Assembly: GCF_019703855.1 (NCBI RefSeq)
Contig: NZ_AP024086.1
Coordinates: 3,740,501 to 3,804,500 of the forward strand
Source of the DNA: Desulfomarina profundi
Lineage (GTDB): Bacteria; Desulfobacterota; Desulfobulbia; Desulfobulbales; Desulfocapsaceae
Reading direction: 5' to 3'
DNA length: 64,000 nt
Positions 49,649 to 59,115 of this stretch are shown here, in pieces. Both the position numbers and the translations under genes were made by a program. Every line of letters begins with the position of its first letter. Positions within the stretch are counted from its first letter, which is position 1. The notes under the pieces were generated by a model. That model was not told the origin of the DNA, made no database searches, and worked only from the letters and a program-made list of their open reading frames with translations.

Positions 49649-50493
49649 TTATATCTTTATAAGGGATCGGAGTGTTGCCAGGTTTTCAATATCTTCCTGC
49701 AGATTTTCACCTTTGGGCGTTTCAAGGGTCATTGGAATTGTTTTAAACCGTGTATCATTCAGCAGGTTGGCAAATCCCTCGAGCCCTATGGCGCCCCTGC
49801 CGATGTGTTCGTGTCTGTCCACCCGACTGCCCAGCTCTTTTTTTGAATCGTTAAGGTGGAAGAATTTCACCCTGGAAAGACCAACGATATTTTCCAGTTT
49901 CGCAATTGTTTCATTGTAACTTTTTTTTGTGCGCAGGTCATATCCGGCGGCAAAAATATGACAGGTGTCTACGCAGACCCCCAGTCTTTTTTTATTCTTT
50001 GAATTATCCAGGATAAAGGCAAGTTCCTCAAAACTCCTGCCCAACCCTGTTCCCTGGCCCGCCGTTGTTTCGAGCAGTACTCCGACTTCAGTCCCGCTTT
50101 CATCCATGGCCCTGTCAAGCCCGGCCACCACACGTTCAAGACCTGTTTCAACTCCGTCTCCACCATGGGAGCCCGGATGAAGGACCACCTGCTCAATACC
50201 GAGTCGCTGGCATCGCTGCAGTTCAAGAATAAAGGCATTAACCGATTTTTCCAGCAGTTCTTCCTTCGCGGTGGCGAAATTTATCAGGTATGAGGCATGG
50301 GAAACCACGGGAATTACCCGTTTCTTCCACGCCCGCTTAAACAGGTGAACTTCATCATCCTTGAGTTGGGCAGGTTTCCATTGCCGCTGGTTCCTGGTAA
50401 ATATCTGCAGGGCATCTCCCCCACTTTATCAATTCTCTCGAAGGCACGGAACAACCCTCCTGCCACCGATTCATGTGCTCCCAGTTGTATCAT
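49649..50493 (-). CDS. nfo: Endonuclease IV (AP endonuclease), frameshifted
   Basis: 281 residues after one base is restored in the C5 run at 50418-50422 (coding strand: DKVGGDALQIFTRNQRQW). Zinc-dependent base-excision-repair enzyme with TIM-barrel metal ligands visible: VLHPGSHGG, LLETTAGQGTGLG, GVCVDTCHIFAAGYD, FHLNDSKKELGSRVDRHEHIGRG, LETPKG. N-terminus MIQLGAHESVAGGL. Length matches family after repair. Starts 3 bases after the M48 gene stop on the same strand. Confidence 0.94.
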
Positions 50494-50496
50494 TGT

Positions 50497-52347
50497 TTAC
50501 TCCGGATTTTTTTCAGTCTTATTTTTCTCTGCCAGAGCCCTGATTTCATCTTCATAGGATTCACTGGTGAATTTTGCGATGCGGGCCTGGTAGAATCGCT
50601 TCTGGGCGCTGTCTATCCGCATTGCCTCCTCCTCGATTTTCACTGCTTCCTCCACAAGTCCCATGGCCCAGTAAGCGGTGGCCAGGGTGTCGAGGATATG
50701 GGGCTTCGGCTGCAGGGCGACTGCTCCCCGGGCCAGGGTCAGTGCCTTAACAGGGTTTCGAAGGGATACGTCTTCACTGGTCAGGAGCAGCCAGGCAAGG
50801 TTGTTCATAATCTCAGGATTCGTCGGTTCGATACTGTATGCCTTTTCGTAAGCCTCAAGCGCCTTTCTCTCCATTTTCCGGTTAAGCATGAGGTCACCAA
50901 TCATCCGTTGCCAGAGGGCCCGTTCAGGCTCCTGTTTGACCTTCTGCAGGAGGAAGGTTTCCGCATAGTTTTCCTGGTATCTTTTTGCCAGTTCATCCGT
51001 GGGAATCCTGGAAAGCAACAGGGCGGACAGTGCCATGATACAGCAGTATCCTACCAGGCTGTAACGCACCTTCCTGTTATGGCGCTCTACCCGGACAGGT
51101 TCTCTTTCAGCTTGCTCAAGACAGGTAATTCGTTCACCGATTCCGAAATGGTGCCAGTTCGGCTGATCCCTTATATCACCGCTGAGAAGTGCGATTTTTT
51201 CAAAGGCGGAAATAAGCGGCCTGCCACTGCCCACAGCCGACAGGGTGAACAGGTCCGCCTGTCTTTCGAAATTGCGGATAAAATAGCCGAAAATGTATCT
51301 GAAGTAGATAATCATGAAAAAAAGCAACGGCACAGCTCCGGCCACAGTCAGGATGCTTTCTGCACTCATGTTGAACTGCATCATTGCCCGGTTGAGGGGA
51401 TCAATGGAAAGTACCAGGTAGACCATGGGTTCTGCCACAAGACCGGCCAGCAGGCTGAACCCTGCTATCAGAAAGACATAGAGCAGCAGATGTCGTTTTT
51501 TTATGTGGCCGAGTTCGTGGGCTATGACAGCCTCCAGTTCTTCCAGACTCAAGGTCTCCAGGAGAGCTGGAGTGATGAGAATATATCGCAGGCCGGGGAC
51601 GATTCCCACTACACCCGCAGTCAGAACCCTTCCTTCGAAAAGGGGCCAGAGGTAAAAATCGGCCGAAAACCCCTGGCGTTTACAGAATTTTTCCAGCCTT
51701 TCCTTCAAGTAGCCGTCGGGAAGTTTTTTACATCCCCACAACCTGCGGACAAGCGGCGGAAAAAAGAGGATGACGAATCCGAGAAAAACTGCAAAAAAGA
51801 GCAGATCCCCCCACTGGGAGCCGGCAAATTTCTGCAACCCCGGGAAGGGCAGAAGGGCCAGCAGATCATAACAGAGTGATAATATGATCCAGGGCAGAAC
51901 TATGGGGAGATTTACCTTCAGATTGGCAAGAACAAAGCCTGAAACCGAGTATTTCCGATCGAATATCCGTTGGTAATTTTCTTTGCCCGCCCGCCACATC
52001 AGGGCAAGAAAAATGATAAAAATCAATAGACCGAGAATATTGACCAGGGCAGGCATGAGCCCCGCACCGGGAAGGCGCGAAAGGTAGAATTTCGGGTCGC
52101 AACTGTAGAGAGATACAGCGAAAAAACAGAGGGCAAGGATGGATAATCTCTTTTCGGTTCCAAAGTATCCGGCCGAACTTACAGCTGTCGGCTGCCGGTA
52201 GGCTCGCCTGGCAATACGATTATATCCCAGTAGCAGAAAGAGGAAAATCAGCCCTCCCTGCCATGCCGGGAGAAGAGGTTCGGTGGGTACACTGTCCACA
52301 CTGAACAAAAAGATGGCGACCAGAAAATAGAGTAAATTGTTATACAT
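50497..52347 (-). CDS. M48-family membrane metalloprotease with C-terminal TPR repeats
   Basis: 616 residues. Five or six transmembrane helices in the first half, zinc motif HELGH (VIAHELGHIKKRH) with the third ligand in FERQADLF, then additional helices and, from ~470, TPR repeats (KALEAYEKAYSIEPTNPEIMNNLAWLLL, LVEEAVKIEEEAMRIDS). Resembles HtpX/Ste24-type peptidases combined with TPR, as in BepA-like proteins, but membrane-embedded. Possibly envelope quality control. Upstream lies a family A element 15 bases before its start codon, which may replace its native promoter. Confidence 0.88.
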   Translation of the reverse strand: MYNNLLYFLVAIFLFSVDSVPTEPLLPAWQGGLIFLFLLLGYNRIARRAYRQPTAVSSAGYFGTEKRLSILALCFFAVSLYSCDPKFYLSRLPGAGLMPALVNILGLLIFIIFLALMWRAGKENYQRIFDRKYSVSGFVLANLKVNLPIVLPWIILSLCYDLLALLPFPGLQKFAGSQWGDLLFFAVFLGFVILFFPPLVRRLWGCKKLPDGYLKERLEKFCKRQGFSADFYLWPLFEGRVLTAGVVGIVPGLRYILITPALLETLSLEELEAVIAHELGHIKKRHLLLYVFLIAGFSLLAGLVAEPMVYLVLSIDPLNRAMMQFNMSAESILTVAGAVPLLFFMIIYFRYIFGYFIRNFERQADLFTLSAVGSGRPLISAFEKIALLSGDIRDQPNWHHFGIGERITCLEQAEREPVRVERHNRKVRYSLVGYCCIMALSALLLSRIPTDELAKRYQENYAETFLLQKVKQEPERALWQRMIGDLMLNRKMERKALEAYEKAYSIEPTNPEIMNNLAWLLLTSEDVSLRNPVKALTLARGAVALQPKPHILDTLATAYWAMGLVEEAVKIEEEAMRIDSAQKRFYQARIAKFTSESYEDEIRALAEKNKTEKNPE

Positions 52348-52362
52348 AGCTGTTGATTAACT

Positions 52363-52530
52363 CGTGTCTGTCCATAAATGGCCTTTTTGCCCGATTTCTA
52401 CGTCGCTACGAAAACATTTTTCGGAACGCCCACAACAGGATTCAGGAAAGAGTTATAATTATCTTTCCGCTGTTGGCAATGGGAAGATACAGATTGTCTA
52501 TGTACGCGATGACATTTATGGACAGACACG
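52363..52530. mobile_element. MITE-like element family A, copy 2 (168 bp)
   Basis: Perfect terminal inverted repeats CGTGTCTGTCCATAAATG and CATTTATGGACAGACACG, flanked by AACT on both sides (4-bp target duplication). Only the first ~55 bases match copies 1 and 3; the centre is unrelated. Lies between the M48 start and the tRNA promoter. Confidence 0.8.
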
Positions 52531-52584
52531 AACTGGTGAAAAATGCGGATTGATAAAGATTTTTTATTTTGCGCCTGTTTTTCA

Positions 52585-52614
52585 TTGACTTTTTTACTCG
52601 ACTCATTTTATATA
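52585..52614 (+). promoter_or_regulatory. Promoter of tRNA-Met
   Basis: TTGACT (52585-52590), 18-base spacer, TATATA (52609-52614), about 22 bases before the mature tRNA. Confidence 0.6.
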
Positions 52615-52636
52615 CACTGTTTCATCGTCAGAAAAG

Positions 52637-52713
52637 GGGCGCATAGCTCAGTTGGCTAGAGCCATCGGCTCATAACCGATCGGTCGTAGGTTCGAGTCCT
52701 ACTGCGCCCACCA
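52637..52713 (+). tRNA. tRNA-Met (CAT)
   Basis: 77 bases with encoded CCA. Acceptor stem GGGCGCA / TGCGCCC, D-loop AGCTCAGTTGG, anticodon loop CTCATAA (CAT), T-loop GGTTCGAGTCC. Elongator Met is most likely; Ile2 with lysidine is not formally excluded. Confidence 0.93.
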
Positions 52714-52849
52714 TTTCAAAATAATGTCTGACAGAACGTATAAGGATCATTGGAAAAACAAATTTTTTACATACAACACAGGGGAGGAATAACACCCCTT
52801 TTCTTTGTGCGTCGTTTTGGACAGAGAGAGCCAAACGGGCAAGTTGAAT

Positions 52850-52881
52850 AAAAAGGTACATCCTGCGGGGTGTACCTTTTT
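52850..52881. terminator. Strong rho-independent terminator
   Basis: AAAAAGGTACA and TGTACCTTTTT make an 11-bp stem over a 10-base loop, followed by more T. Ends the tRNA transcript; on the other strand it can act as well. Confidence 0.85.
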
Positions 52882-52914
52882 TTATTGTATTACCGAGACA
52901 TTCTGAGAAACAGC

Positions 52915-53757
52915 ATGCGCGTTAAAGATATTGTCAACAGCCTCAACCATGATGCTCCCTTCGAGCTGGCGGAGCAGTGGGACAACGTGGGGCTTCTAGT
53001 GGGCGATCCGGAGCGGGAAGTCAGCTCAGTTCTGGTGGCCCTTGATCCCACCAACATCCTCCTTGATGAAGCCCTGACCGTAGGTGCCGATACTGTTGTT
53101 ACCCATCACCCCGTCATTTTTAAGCCCCTGACGCATATCAATACAGCGGATCCCGCCGGCAGACTGCTTGAAAAGGCACTGGCGGGGAAAATCTCCATTA
53201 TCTGCTGTCACACAAACCTTGACTCCGCCCGTGACGGTGTCAGTGATATTCTTGCCCGGCGCATCGGTCTCTCCGGACTTACTCCGTTGCTTCCCACGGG
53301 AGGAGATGGTGCTGTCGGAACAGGGCTTGGCCGAATAGGACAATATAAAAACCCTCTATCTGCCCGGCAATTTATACAGACAGTTCTGAATACCCTTAAT
53401 CTGCAGTCGATTCAGATGGCTGGAAACCTCCCCGGGGTGATCCGGACTGTAGCCCTTTGCGGTGGCAGTGGTTCCGATCTGGCAAATCGAGCCTGGAGCC
53501 TGGGAGCAGATGTCTATCTTTCAGCCGAAATCAAACACAGTACAGCAATCTGGGCCAGGGAAAACAATTTCTGCATTATTGACGGTACTCATTTTGCGAC
53601 GGAACAGCCGGCAGTTGCGCTTCTTGTCGAAAAACTGGAGAGCAGCTGCAGGCGACAGAACCGGAACATATCAATTCTACAATCAGAGACGGAACACCAC
53701 CCTTTCGTCCTCATTGATAAAAATTACGATAATACCAACACAGGAGAATCATCTTGA
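52915..53757 (+). CDS. NIF3/YbgI-family metal-binding protein
   Basis: 280 residues from MRVKDIVNSLN. Nif3-like fold with the dinuclear metal motifs DTVVTHHPVIFKPL, ISIICCHTNLDSARDGVSD and C-terminal DGTHFATEQPAV. Annotated in other genomes as 'GTP cyclohydrolase 1 type 2', an uncertain function. Start at 52915 preferred because the upstream in-frame codons read through the terminator. Its stop overlaps the TTG start of the zinc-ribbon gene, a common Nif3/zf-RING_7 gene pair. Confidence 0.93.
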   Translation: MRVKDIVNSLNHDAPFELAEQWDNVGLLVGDPEREVSSVLVALDPTNILLDEALTVGADTVVTHHPVIFKPLTHINTADPAGRLLEKALAGKISIICCHTNLDSARDGVSDILARRIGLSGLTPLLPTGGDGAVGTGLGRIGQYKNPLSARQFIQTVLNTLNLQSIQMAGNLPGVIRTVALCGGSGSDLANRAWSLGADVYLSAEIKHSTAIWARENNFCIIDGTHFATEQPAVALLVEKLESSCRRQNRNISILQSETEHHPFVLIDKNYDNTNTGESS

Positions 53758-54473
53758 ACGAACATATTGCTCAACTCGTGGCACTTCAGGCGATTGACCG
53801 GGAAATTGATCTGATAGAAGGTAAAATCAAGTCCGAGCAGAACGGACTTGACGAACAGATTTCCGCTCTGGCAAAGAGGGAGGCTGTCATTAATGACCTG
53901 CAGGAAAAAATCAGCGCCTGCGAAAAGGAAGTTCGTACCCTCGAAGACGAGGTGGCAGAGAAAATGAACCATGTCCGGGAGCGTCAGTCAAAGATGATGC
54001 AGGTGCAGACCGGCCGGGAACAGACCGCATTATTGAAAGAAATAGAAGACGCCAAGAAAAGCGCCAAGGAAAATGAAGAAAAAATTATCAGTCTGATGGA
54101 AGAGGTCGAGAAGCTGAAGGTAGAAGCCGAGGAGGAGAAGAATCTTCTCAAGGGTGAAAAACAGCTTGTGGCTGAAGAGACTGAGAAGGTTCGCACAAAT
54201 ATTGAGTCGATTAATAAGGGTAAGAAATCAAAGGACAATGAGCGCAGAAAGCAGGCCAAACAGATAAAGGAAAATCTCCTGCGAAAATATGACACCCTTC
54301 GTGAGCGTAGAAATGGTCTGGCCGTGGTCAACGTGGTGGATGGAGTATGCCAGGGCTGCTATATGGCCATCCCGCCACAGAAATTTAATATGCTGCTTCG
54401 GGGAGATCTCATGTTTGACTGTCCCACATGTCAGCGAATCATGTATTATACACCGCCTGTTGAAGAAGAATAA
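53754..54473 (+). CDS. Coiled-coil protein with C4 zinc ribbon (zf-RING_7/CT398 family)
   Basis: 239 residues. Long helical hairpin (residues ~5-185, rich in Glu/Lys) and a C-terminal zinc ribbon with two Cys pairs, VCQGCYMAIPPQ and FDCPTCQRIMYY. Starts with TTG, supported by AGGAG 8 bases upstream and overlap with the NIF3 stop (TTGA). This pair is conserved in many Desulfobacterota and Chlamydiae. Role unknown, possibly nucleic-acid linked. Just upstream of rnpB. Confidence 0.88.
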   Translation: MNEHIAQLVALQAIDREIDLIEGKIKSEQNGLDEQISALAKREAVINDLQEKISACEKEVRTLEDEVAEKMNHVRERQSKMMQVQTGREQTALLKEIEDAKKSAKENEEKIISLMEEVEKLKVEAEEEKNLLKGEKQLVAEETEKVRTNIESINKGKKSKDNERRKQAKQIKENLLRKYDTLRERRNGLAVVNVVDGVCQGCYMAIPPQKFNMLLRGDLMFDCPTCQRIMYYTPPVEEE

Positions 54474-54524
54474 CACCCGTTTTTTTCTTTAATTTGTCAA
54501 GGTTTCCAGCTACAGTAAGAAATT

Positions 54525-54878
54525 GGAGCGGGTGCATGATCGCTCCGGTCTTTTCGGGCCGGAGAGGAAAGTCCGAACTCCGCAGGGCAGGATGGTTCGT
54601 AACGCGAACGCCGGGTGACCGGGGGAAAGTGCCACAGAAAACAGACCGCCCGGTGAATACCGGGTAAGGGTGAAACGGCGAGGTAAGAGCTCACCGCTTC
54701 CATGGTGACATGGAAGGCAGGGTAAACCCCATCCGGAGCAAGACCAAATAGGGAGATGTTTGAGGGCGGCCCGCCCGATATCTCCGGGTAGGTTGCAAGA
54801 GGTGTTGAGCAATCAACATCCCAGTGAAATGATCATGGCCCTTTCAGGGTACAGAATTCGGCTTATAACCCGCTCCTT
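54525..54878 (+). ncRNA. rnpB: RNase P RNA, bacterial type A
   Basis: 354 bases. Ends pair as GGAGCGGG / CCCGCTCC (P1). Hallmarks: GAGGAAAGTCCGAACTCC, CAGGGCAGGATGG, the conserved GGGTAAGGGTGAAACGGCGAGGTAAGAGCTCACC core, ACCCCATCCGGAGCAAGACCAAATAGG, and TACAGAATTCGGCTTATA at the 3' side. Catalytic RNA for tRNA 5' maturation. The next gene starts 62 bases further. Confidence 0.96.
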
Positions 54879-54940
54879 TTACTTTTTTCTGAAACCTGCG
54901 CTTTATCAACTGCAGGTTTCAGGTTTTCTCCCAATGTCCC

Positions 54941-56122
54941 ATGACATATTCCGCAGCCGCCATAATTCCCGCCGCAGGGATCGGTTCCAGGATGAAATTG
55001 AATCAGCCGAAACAGTTTTATCCACTGGCCGGTATTCCCATTCTTATCCATACTCTTCGTCCTTTTCTCAACAATGATCATATCTGCCAGGTTGTAGTTG
55101 TTGCAGCCGCCGACATGATTTCCGGAGTGCAAACTCTGCTGGTCGATCATTTCAGCAGGAGGCAGAGAGAAAAAATCAATGTGGTTGAAGGAGGAAAGCG
55201 GCGACAGGATTCTGTTCGGGCAGGACTTGAAGCCATAGACCCGGCAATGGATATTGTCCTCGTCCATGATGGCGCGCGTCCCCTGGTTTCAGAGACTATC
55301 ATTAAAAACTGCTGCAAGGCTGTTCTTAAAGATGGTGCTGCCATTGTCGCGGTCCCCGTAAAGGATACTTTGAAGAAAAGTGACGGAAGCAGAAAGGTTG
55401 TCGCAACCCTGGACAGACGGAATGTTTTCCACGCTCAGACCCCGCAGGGTGCAAGGCTTTCCCTTTTTCAAAAAGCATTTACATTACTTGGGGACCGTGA
55501 AGTTACCGATGAGTCTGCCCTGCTCGAACTGGCAGGAATTCCTGTTACCATTGTGGAGGGTGCAGAAAACAACCTGAAAATCACCAGACCGGAAGATCTC
55601 TTTCTTGCAGAAAAGATAATGGACACATCAGACAGGACAACCATGCGGATAGGTCACGGCTTTGATGCTCACCGATTTGCCGACAACAGACAACTGGTAC
55701 TCGGCGGTATAAAGATTCTCCATGAACAGGGACTGGCCGGACATTCTGATGCGGATGTTCTGACTCACGCTCTTTGCGATGCCGTTCTCGGTGCACTTGG
55801 GGCGGGGGATATCGGTCGCCATTTCCCCGATTCCGATGAGGAGTTTAAAGATATTTATTCCATTGTTCTCCTGGAAAAAGTAATGGAGCTAGCCGCCAGG
55901 CGCTCATTTTCTCTAGTCAATGCTGATATTACTGTTGTCTGCCAGGCACCGAAACTGGCACCCTATATCGAGAAAATAAAGCAAATGATAGCCGACAGTT
56001 GTAAAGTCGAAAAGGAAGCAATCAATATCAAGGCAACAACCACAGAAAAAATGGGATTTACTGGAAGAAAGGAGGGGATCAGCTGTCATGCTGTTGTCCT
56101 TCTCTCGTCACACGGCAAGTGA
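54941..56122 (+). CDS. ispDF: Bifunctional IspD-IspF (MEP isoprenoid pathway)
   Basis: 393 residues fusing two enzymes. IspD (1-228): IIPAAGIGSRMKLNQPKQF, VHDGARPLVS, TPQGARLSLFQKAF, VTDESALLE. IspF (~232-393): RIGHGFDAHRF, LVLGGIKI, GLAGHSDADVLTHALCDAVLGALGAGDIGRHFPDSD, INIKATTTEKMGFTGRKEGI. It carries out the cytidylyl transfer and the cyclisation steps. Fused IspDF is common in alpha-, epsilon- and some deltaproteobacterial lineages. IspE not in the window. Confidence 0.96.
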   Translation: MTYSAAAIIPAAGIGSRMKLNQPKQFYPLAGIPILIHTLRPFLNNDHICQVVVVAAADMISGVQTLLVDHFSRRQREKINVVEGGKRRQDSVRAGLEAIDPAMDIVLVHDGARPLVSETIIKNCCKAVLKDGAAIVAVPVKDTLKKSDGSRKVVATLDRRNVFHAQTPQGARLSLFQKAFTLLGDREVTDESALLELAGIPVTIVEGAENNLKITRPEDLFLAEKIMDTSDRTTMRIGHGFDAHRFADNRQLVLGGIKILHEQGLAGHSDADVLTHALCDAVLGALGAGDIGRHFPDSDEEFKDIYSIVLLEKVMELAARRSFSLVNADITVVCQAPKLAPYIEKIKQMIADSCKVEKEAINIKATTTEKMGFTGRKEGISCHAVVLLSSHGK

Positions 56123-56139
56123 TCAGAGGCACCGCATAT

Positions 56140-56158
56140 TTACAAATCCTGTGACCAG
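56140..56158. repeat. 19-bp repeat shared with 62341-62359
   Basis: TTACAAATCCTGTGACCAG here occurs in exact reverse complement at 62341-62359. A partial match (CCTGTGATCAGTTAC) lies near 4513, and the AGGTCACAG of family C is related. Possibly the end of another small dispersed repeat. Confidence 0.45.
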
Positions 56159-56216
56159 TTACGTCACACGGGGTTGAGATTGCCTGATAATAAGAAAAAA
56201 TAACCCAAAGAAAATT

Positions 56217-57365
56217 ATGAAATTTGAAATAAACAAAGAGCGCCTCGCTGCAACCTTTACTACCCTCTGTGAAATCAGCAGTCCTTCAAAAAATGAAGCT
56301 GCAGTTGCCGCCTGGCTCAAGGAAAAGTTCACGGAACTGGGTGCCGATTATATTTATGAAGACGGTTCGGCAGCAAAAACAGGAGCCGACTGTGGTAATC
56401 TTATTATCCGTTTTGATGGTCATGGGGATGGGGAACCGTTTTTTTTCTCCTGCCATATGGATACTGTACAGCCTGGAGAAAATGTAAAGGTTATCCGCAC
56501 GGGTGATATCTTTACCAGTGCGGGTGATACTGTACTTGGGAGTGATGATAAGTCCGGTATTGCCGCCATCATTGAGATGATAACCCTGCTCAGGGAGCAG
56601 GATATTCCTCATCCGACCATCGAAATTATTATTACAACCTGTGAAGAGATCGGTCTGCGTGGGGCTAAAAACCTTGAGTTTGGCAAGTTACAGTCCACTT
56701 ATGGTTATGCCCTGGATTCAACCGGTATCGACCGTGTCATATACGGTGCTCCCGCGGCAAACCGGTTCAGCATTAAGGTCAGAGGAATAGCGGCCCATGC
56801 TGGTCTTGATCCGGAAACAGGGATAAACGCCCTTGCCCTTGCAGCACAGGCCCTCGACAGAATAAAGGTCGGCAGGCTAGATGAGGAGTCCACCAGGAAT
56901 TTTGGTCTGATTAGCGGTGGGGTTGCAACAAATATTGTACCCGAGTGTATCACAATTTACGGGGAAGTACGTAGCCATTCTCTGGAAAAACTGGAGAAAT
57001 ATACGAAAGAAGTTATTACCCTGTTTAATGAGGTCGTTGACAGTACACCGAAAAAGCAGCAGGATGGTTTTTTGCGTCCATCGGTTGAATGGAGTGTTGA
57101 GGAAGAATACCCGGTTCTTGCCCTTGATCGAAATGCACCTGTGATAAAAAGAATTGAACAGGCTGCAGAAAAGATAGGTAAAAAGATGGAATTTCTTATT
57201 GCCGGGGGTGGCAGTGACGCCAATATCTACTGTGGCCATGGTTTGCCGACTGCCATTGTCGCAACAGGAATGGACAGGGTCCATACAGTTGATGAACAGC
57301 TTGACCTGAACGACTGTGTCAGTCTCACTGAGCTTATCTGTTCCCTGGCTAGTGTCTGTCCATAA
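56217..57365 (+). CDS. M20-family peptidase (PepT-like), C-terminus altered by an element
   Basis: 382 residues. Dizinc peptidase fold: FFFSCHMDTVQPGENV (His, Asp), VLGSDDKSGIAAI (bridging Asp), ITTCEEIGLRGA (catalytic Glu pair), YALDSTG, AAHAGLDPETGINA, and AGGGSDANIY with VATGMDRVHTVDE. Close to the PepT/PepT-like tripeptidase subfamily. The last residues (ASVCP) and the TAA are supplied by the family A element starting at 57351, so the native C-terminus has lost perhaps only a few residues. Catalytic residues are all upstream, so it is probably functional. Confidence 0.9.
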   Translation: MKFEINKERLAATFTTLCEISSPSKNEAAVAAWLKEKFTELGADYIYEDGSAAKTGADCGNLIIRFDGHGDGEPFFFSCHMDTVQPGENVKVIRTGDIFTSAGDTVLGSDDKSGIAAIIEMITLLREQDIPHPTIEIIITTCEEIGLRGAKNLEFGKLQSTYGYALDSTGIDRVIYGAPAANRFSIKVRGIAAHAGLDPETGINALALAAQALDRIKVGRLDEESTRNFGLISGGVATNIVPECITIYGEVRSHSLEKLEKYTKEVITLFNEVVDSTPKKQQDGFLRPSVEWSVEEEYPVLALDRNAPVIKRIEQAAEKIGKKMEFLIAGGGSDANIYCGHGLPTAIVATGMDRVHTVDEQLDLNDCVSLTELICSLASVCP

Positions 57366-57495
57366 ATGGCCTTTTTGCCCGATTTCTGCGTCGCTACGAA
57401 AAATAAAAATGCTCACATATGTCTAATATGCTGCGCTTTTTATTTTTCTATGCTCTTTGAACTCGAACAAAAAATCTCATTTCTTGACAGACACT
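57351..57495. mobile_element. MITE-like element family A, copy 3 (145 bp)
   Basis: Left end AGTGTCTGTCCATAAATGG and right end CATTTCTTGACAGACACT are inverted. Flanked by GGCT on each side (TGGCTA if the outer A/T pair is excluded). Inner inverted pair GAAAAATAAAAA / TTTTTATTTTTC. Near-identical to copy 1 over about 100 bases. Inserted at the very end of the M20 gene. Confidence 0.82.
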
Positions 57496-57618
57496 GGCTA
57501 CACTGAATTCGTGAAGGTTTTACTCATTTTGGGGGAAATAATGGGTTGTACTGCACTTTTACTTCTTTCCTGTTGAATTTCGCCCGAACTTAATATAAAT
57601 TTCATCGTATCGGAATCC

Positions 57619-57648
57619 AAGGCACAAAGATGCAACTCTTTGTGCCTT
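57619..57648. promoter_or_regulatory. 11-bp hairpin in the purF leader
   Basis: AAGGCACAAAG and CTTTGTGCCTT form an uninterrupted stem over an 8-base loop, without a following T-run. It sits 35 bases before the preferred purF start. It could be a terminator relic, mRNA-stability element or operator; no PurR-type box was seen. Confidence 0.45.
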
Positions 57649-57683
57649 TACCATTTTACGCCAGACAACAGCAGGCAGAGGCC

Positions 57684-59107
57684 ATGATGGCAGATCACAA
57701 CAGTTTACAATTCCGTCCTGAGCGCCCCACCCACGAATGTGGAGTGTGTGGTATTTTTAACCATAAAGATTCTTCAAAACTGACTTATTTCGGCCTCTAC
57801 GCCCTGCAGCACAGGGGCAGGAAAGTGCGGGTATTGTTACCTCTGATGGCAAAGATGTCAACATCCACAAGGATATGGGGCTTGTCCCCGAAGTATTTTC
57901 AGAAGAGATTCTCCAGGGGCTGAAGGGGCATATCTCCATCGGTCATGTCCGCTATTCAACCACGGGAGCGTCAAATGTCATCAATACTCAGCCACTCATG
58001 GTGATGCATAAGGGTACGACTCTTGCCGTGGCCCATAATGGCAATCTGGTCAACTCCATTCAACTGCGCTCAAGACTGGAGGAGCAGGGATCAATTTTTC
58101 AGACTACCATGGACAGCGAGGTTATTCTCCATCTCATGGCCAAGGCAAGTCAGTTCGGCCTGGAAAAAGCTCTGACCGAAACATTTTCCTCGCTGAAAGG
58201 TGCCTATTCCCTGCTGATGATGACCCAGGACACGATGATAGCGGTCCGTGATCCGGATGGTTTCAGGCCACTCTGCCTGGGTAAATTAAATAACGGCGGC
58301 TGGGTTGTTGCTTCCGAAACCTGCGCTCTTGATCTCATCGAGGCGGATTACGTCCGGGAAATTGAGCCGGGAGAAGTTCTTATCTTCCATAAGGACAAGA
58401 TGCATTCCATTTTTCCCTGGCCCGGGCAGGACAGTCATTTCTGTATTTTCGAACAGGTCTATTTTGCCCGCCCCGATTCCGATATTTTCGGGATAAATGT
58501 CTACAAATCACGAAAACGGATGGGTGAGATTCTGGCCAGAGAGGCGCATATTGATGCAGATTTTGTCATGCCGTTTCCCGATTCGGGCAACTATGCAGCT
58601 ATCGGTTACTCCCAGGCCTCCGGCATTCCACTGGAAATGGGGGTTATTAGAAATCATTATGTCGGGCGAACTTTTATCCAGCCGACACAGTCCATGCGGG
58701 ATTTTAATGTCAAGGTGAAGCTCAACCCGGTGCGTTCCTTCTTAAAAGGAAAACGCGTAATTATTGTTGAAGATTCCATTATCAGGGGGACAACAGGGAA
58801 AAGCCGTGTCAGGGCTCTCAGGAAAGCGGGGGCAAAGGAAGTGCATATGGTTGTGAGTTGCCCGCCAACGCGCCATGCCTGTTATTACGGAATTGATTTT
58901 CCTTCTTCCACTCAGCTCATTGCCAACAAGAAAGAGGTGGAGGAAATTGCCGGGTACCTGGGACTCGATTCTCTGCATTATCTGAGTCTGGAGGGACTGG
59001 TGGAAGCGACGGGAATGGAAAAAAAGGGATTCTGCCTGGCCTGTTTTGACGGCATATATCCGGTTGAACCGGACAAATCCTTTCATAAGGATGCACTTGA
59101 AGGGTAG
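57684..59107 (+). CDS. purF: Amidophosphoribosyltransferase PurF (frameshifted)
   Basis: 474 residues after one G is restored in GGGG at 57814-57817 ([20 protein letters not shown]). First committed step of purine synthesis. Glutaminase N-terminal nucleophile Cys in [13 protein letters not shown] after a short propeptide; [26 protein letters not shown]-binding loop [18 protein letters not shown]-terminal Cys in [15 protein letters not shown] and [10 protein letters not shown] fit the Fe-S-type (B. subtilis-like) PurF. Start 57684 preferred over 57630 because the earlier one lies in the leader hairpin. Confidence 0.93.
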
Positions 59108-59115
59108 AAAAAGGG

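Noticed and set aside
52670-52861. 63-codon minus-strand frame over the tRNA
   Set aside because: It is the antisense of the tRNA gene (the GLEPTTDRL end is a well-known tRNA-antisense artefact).
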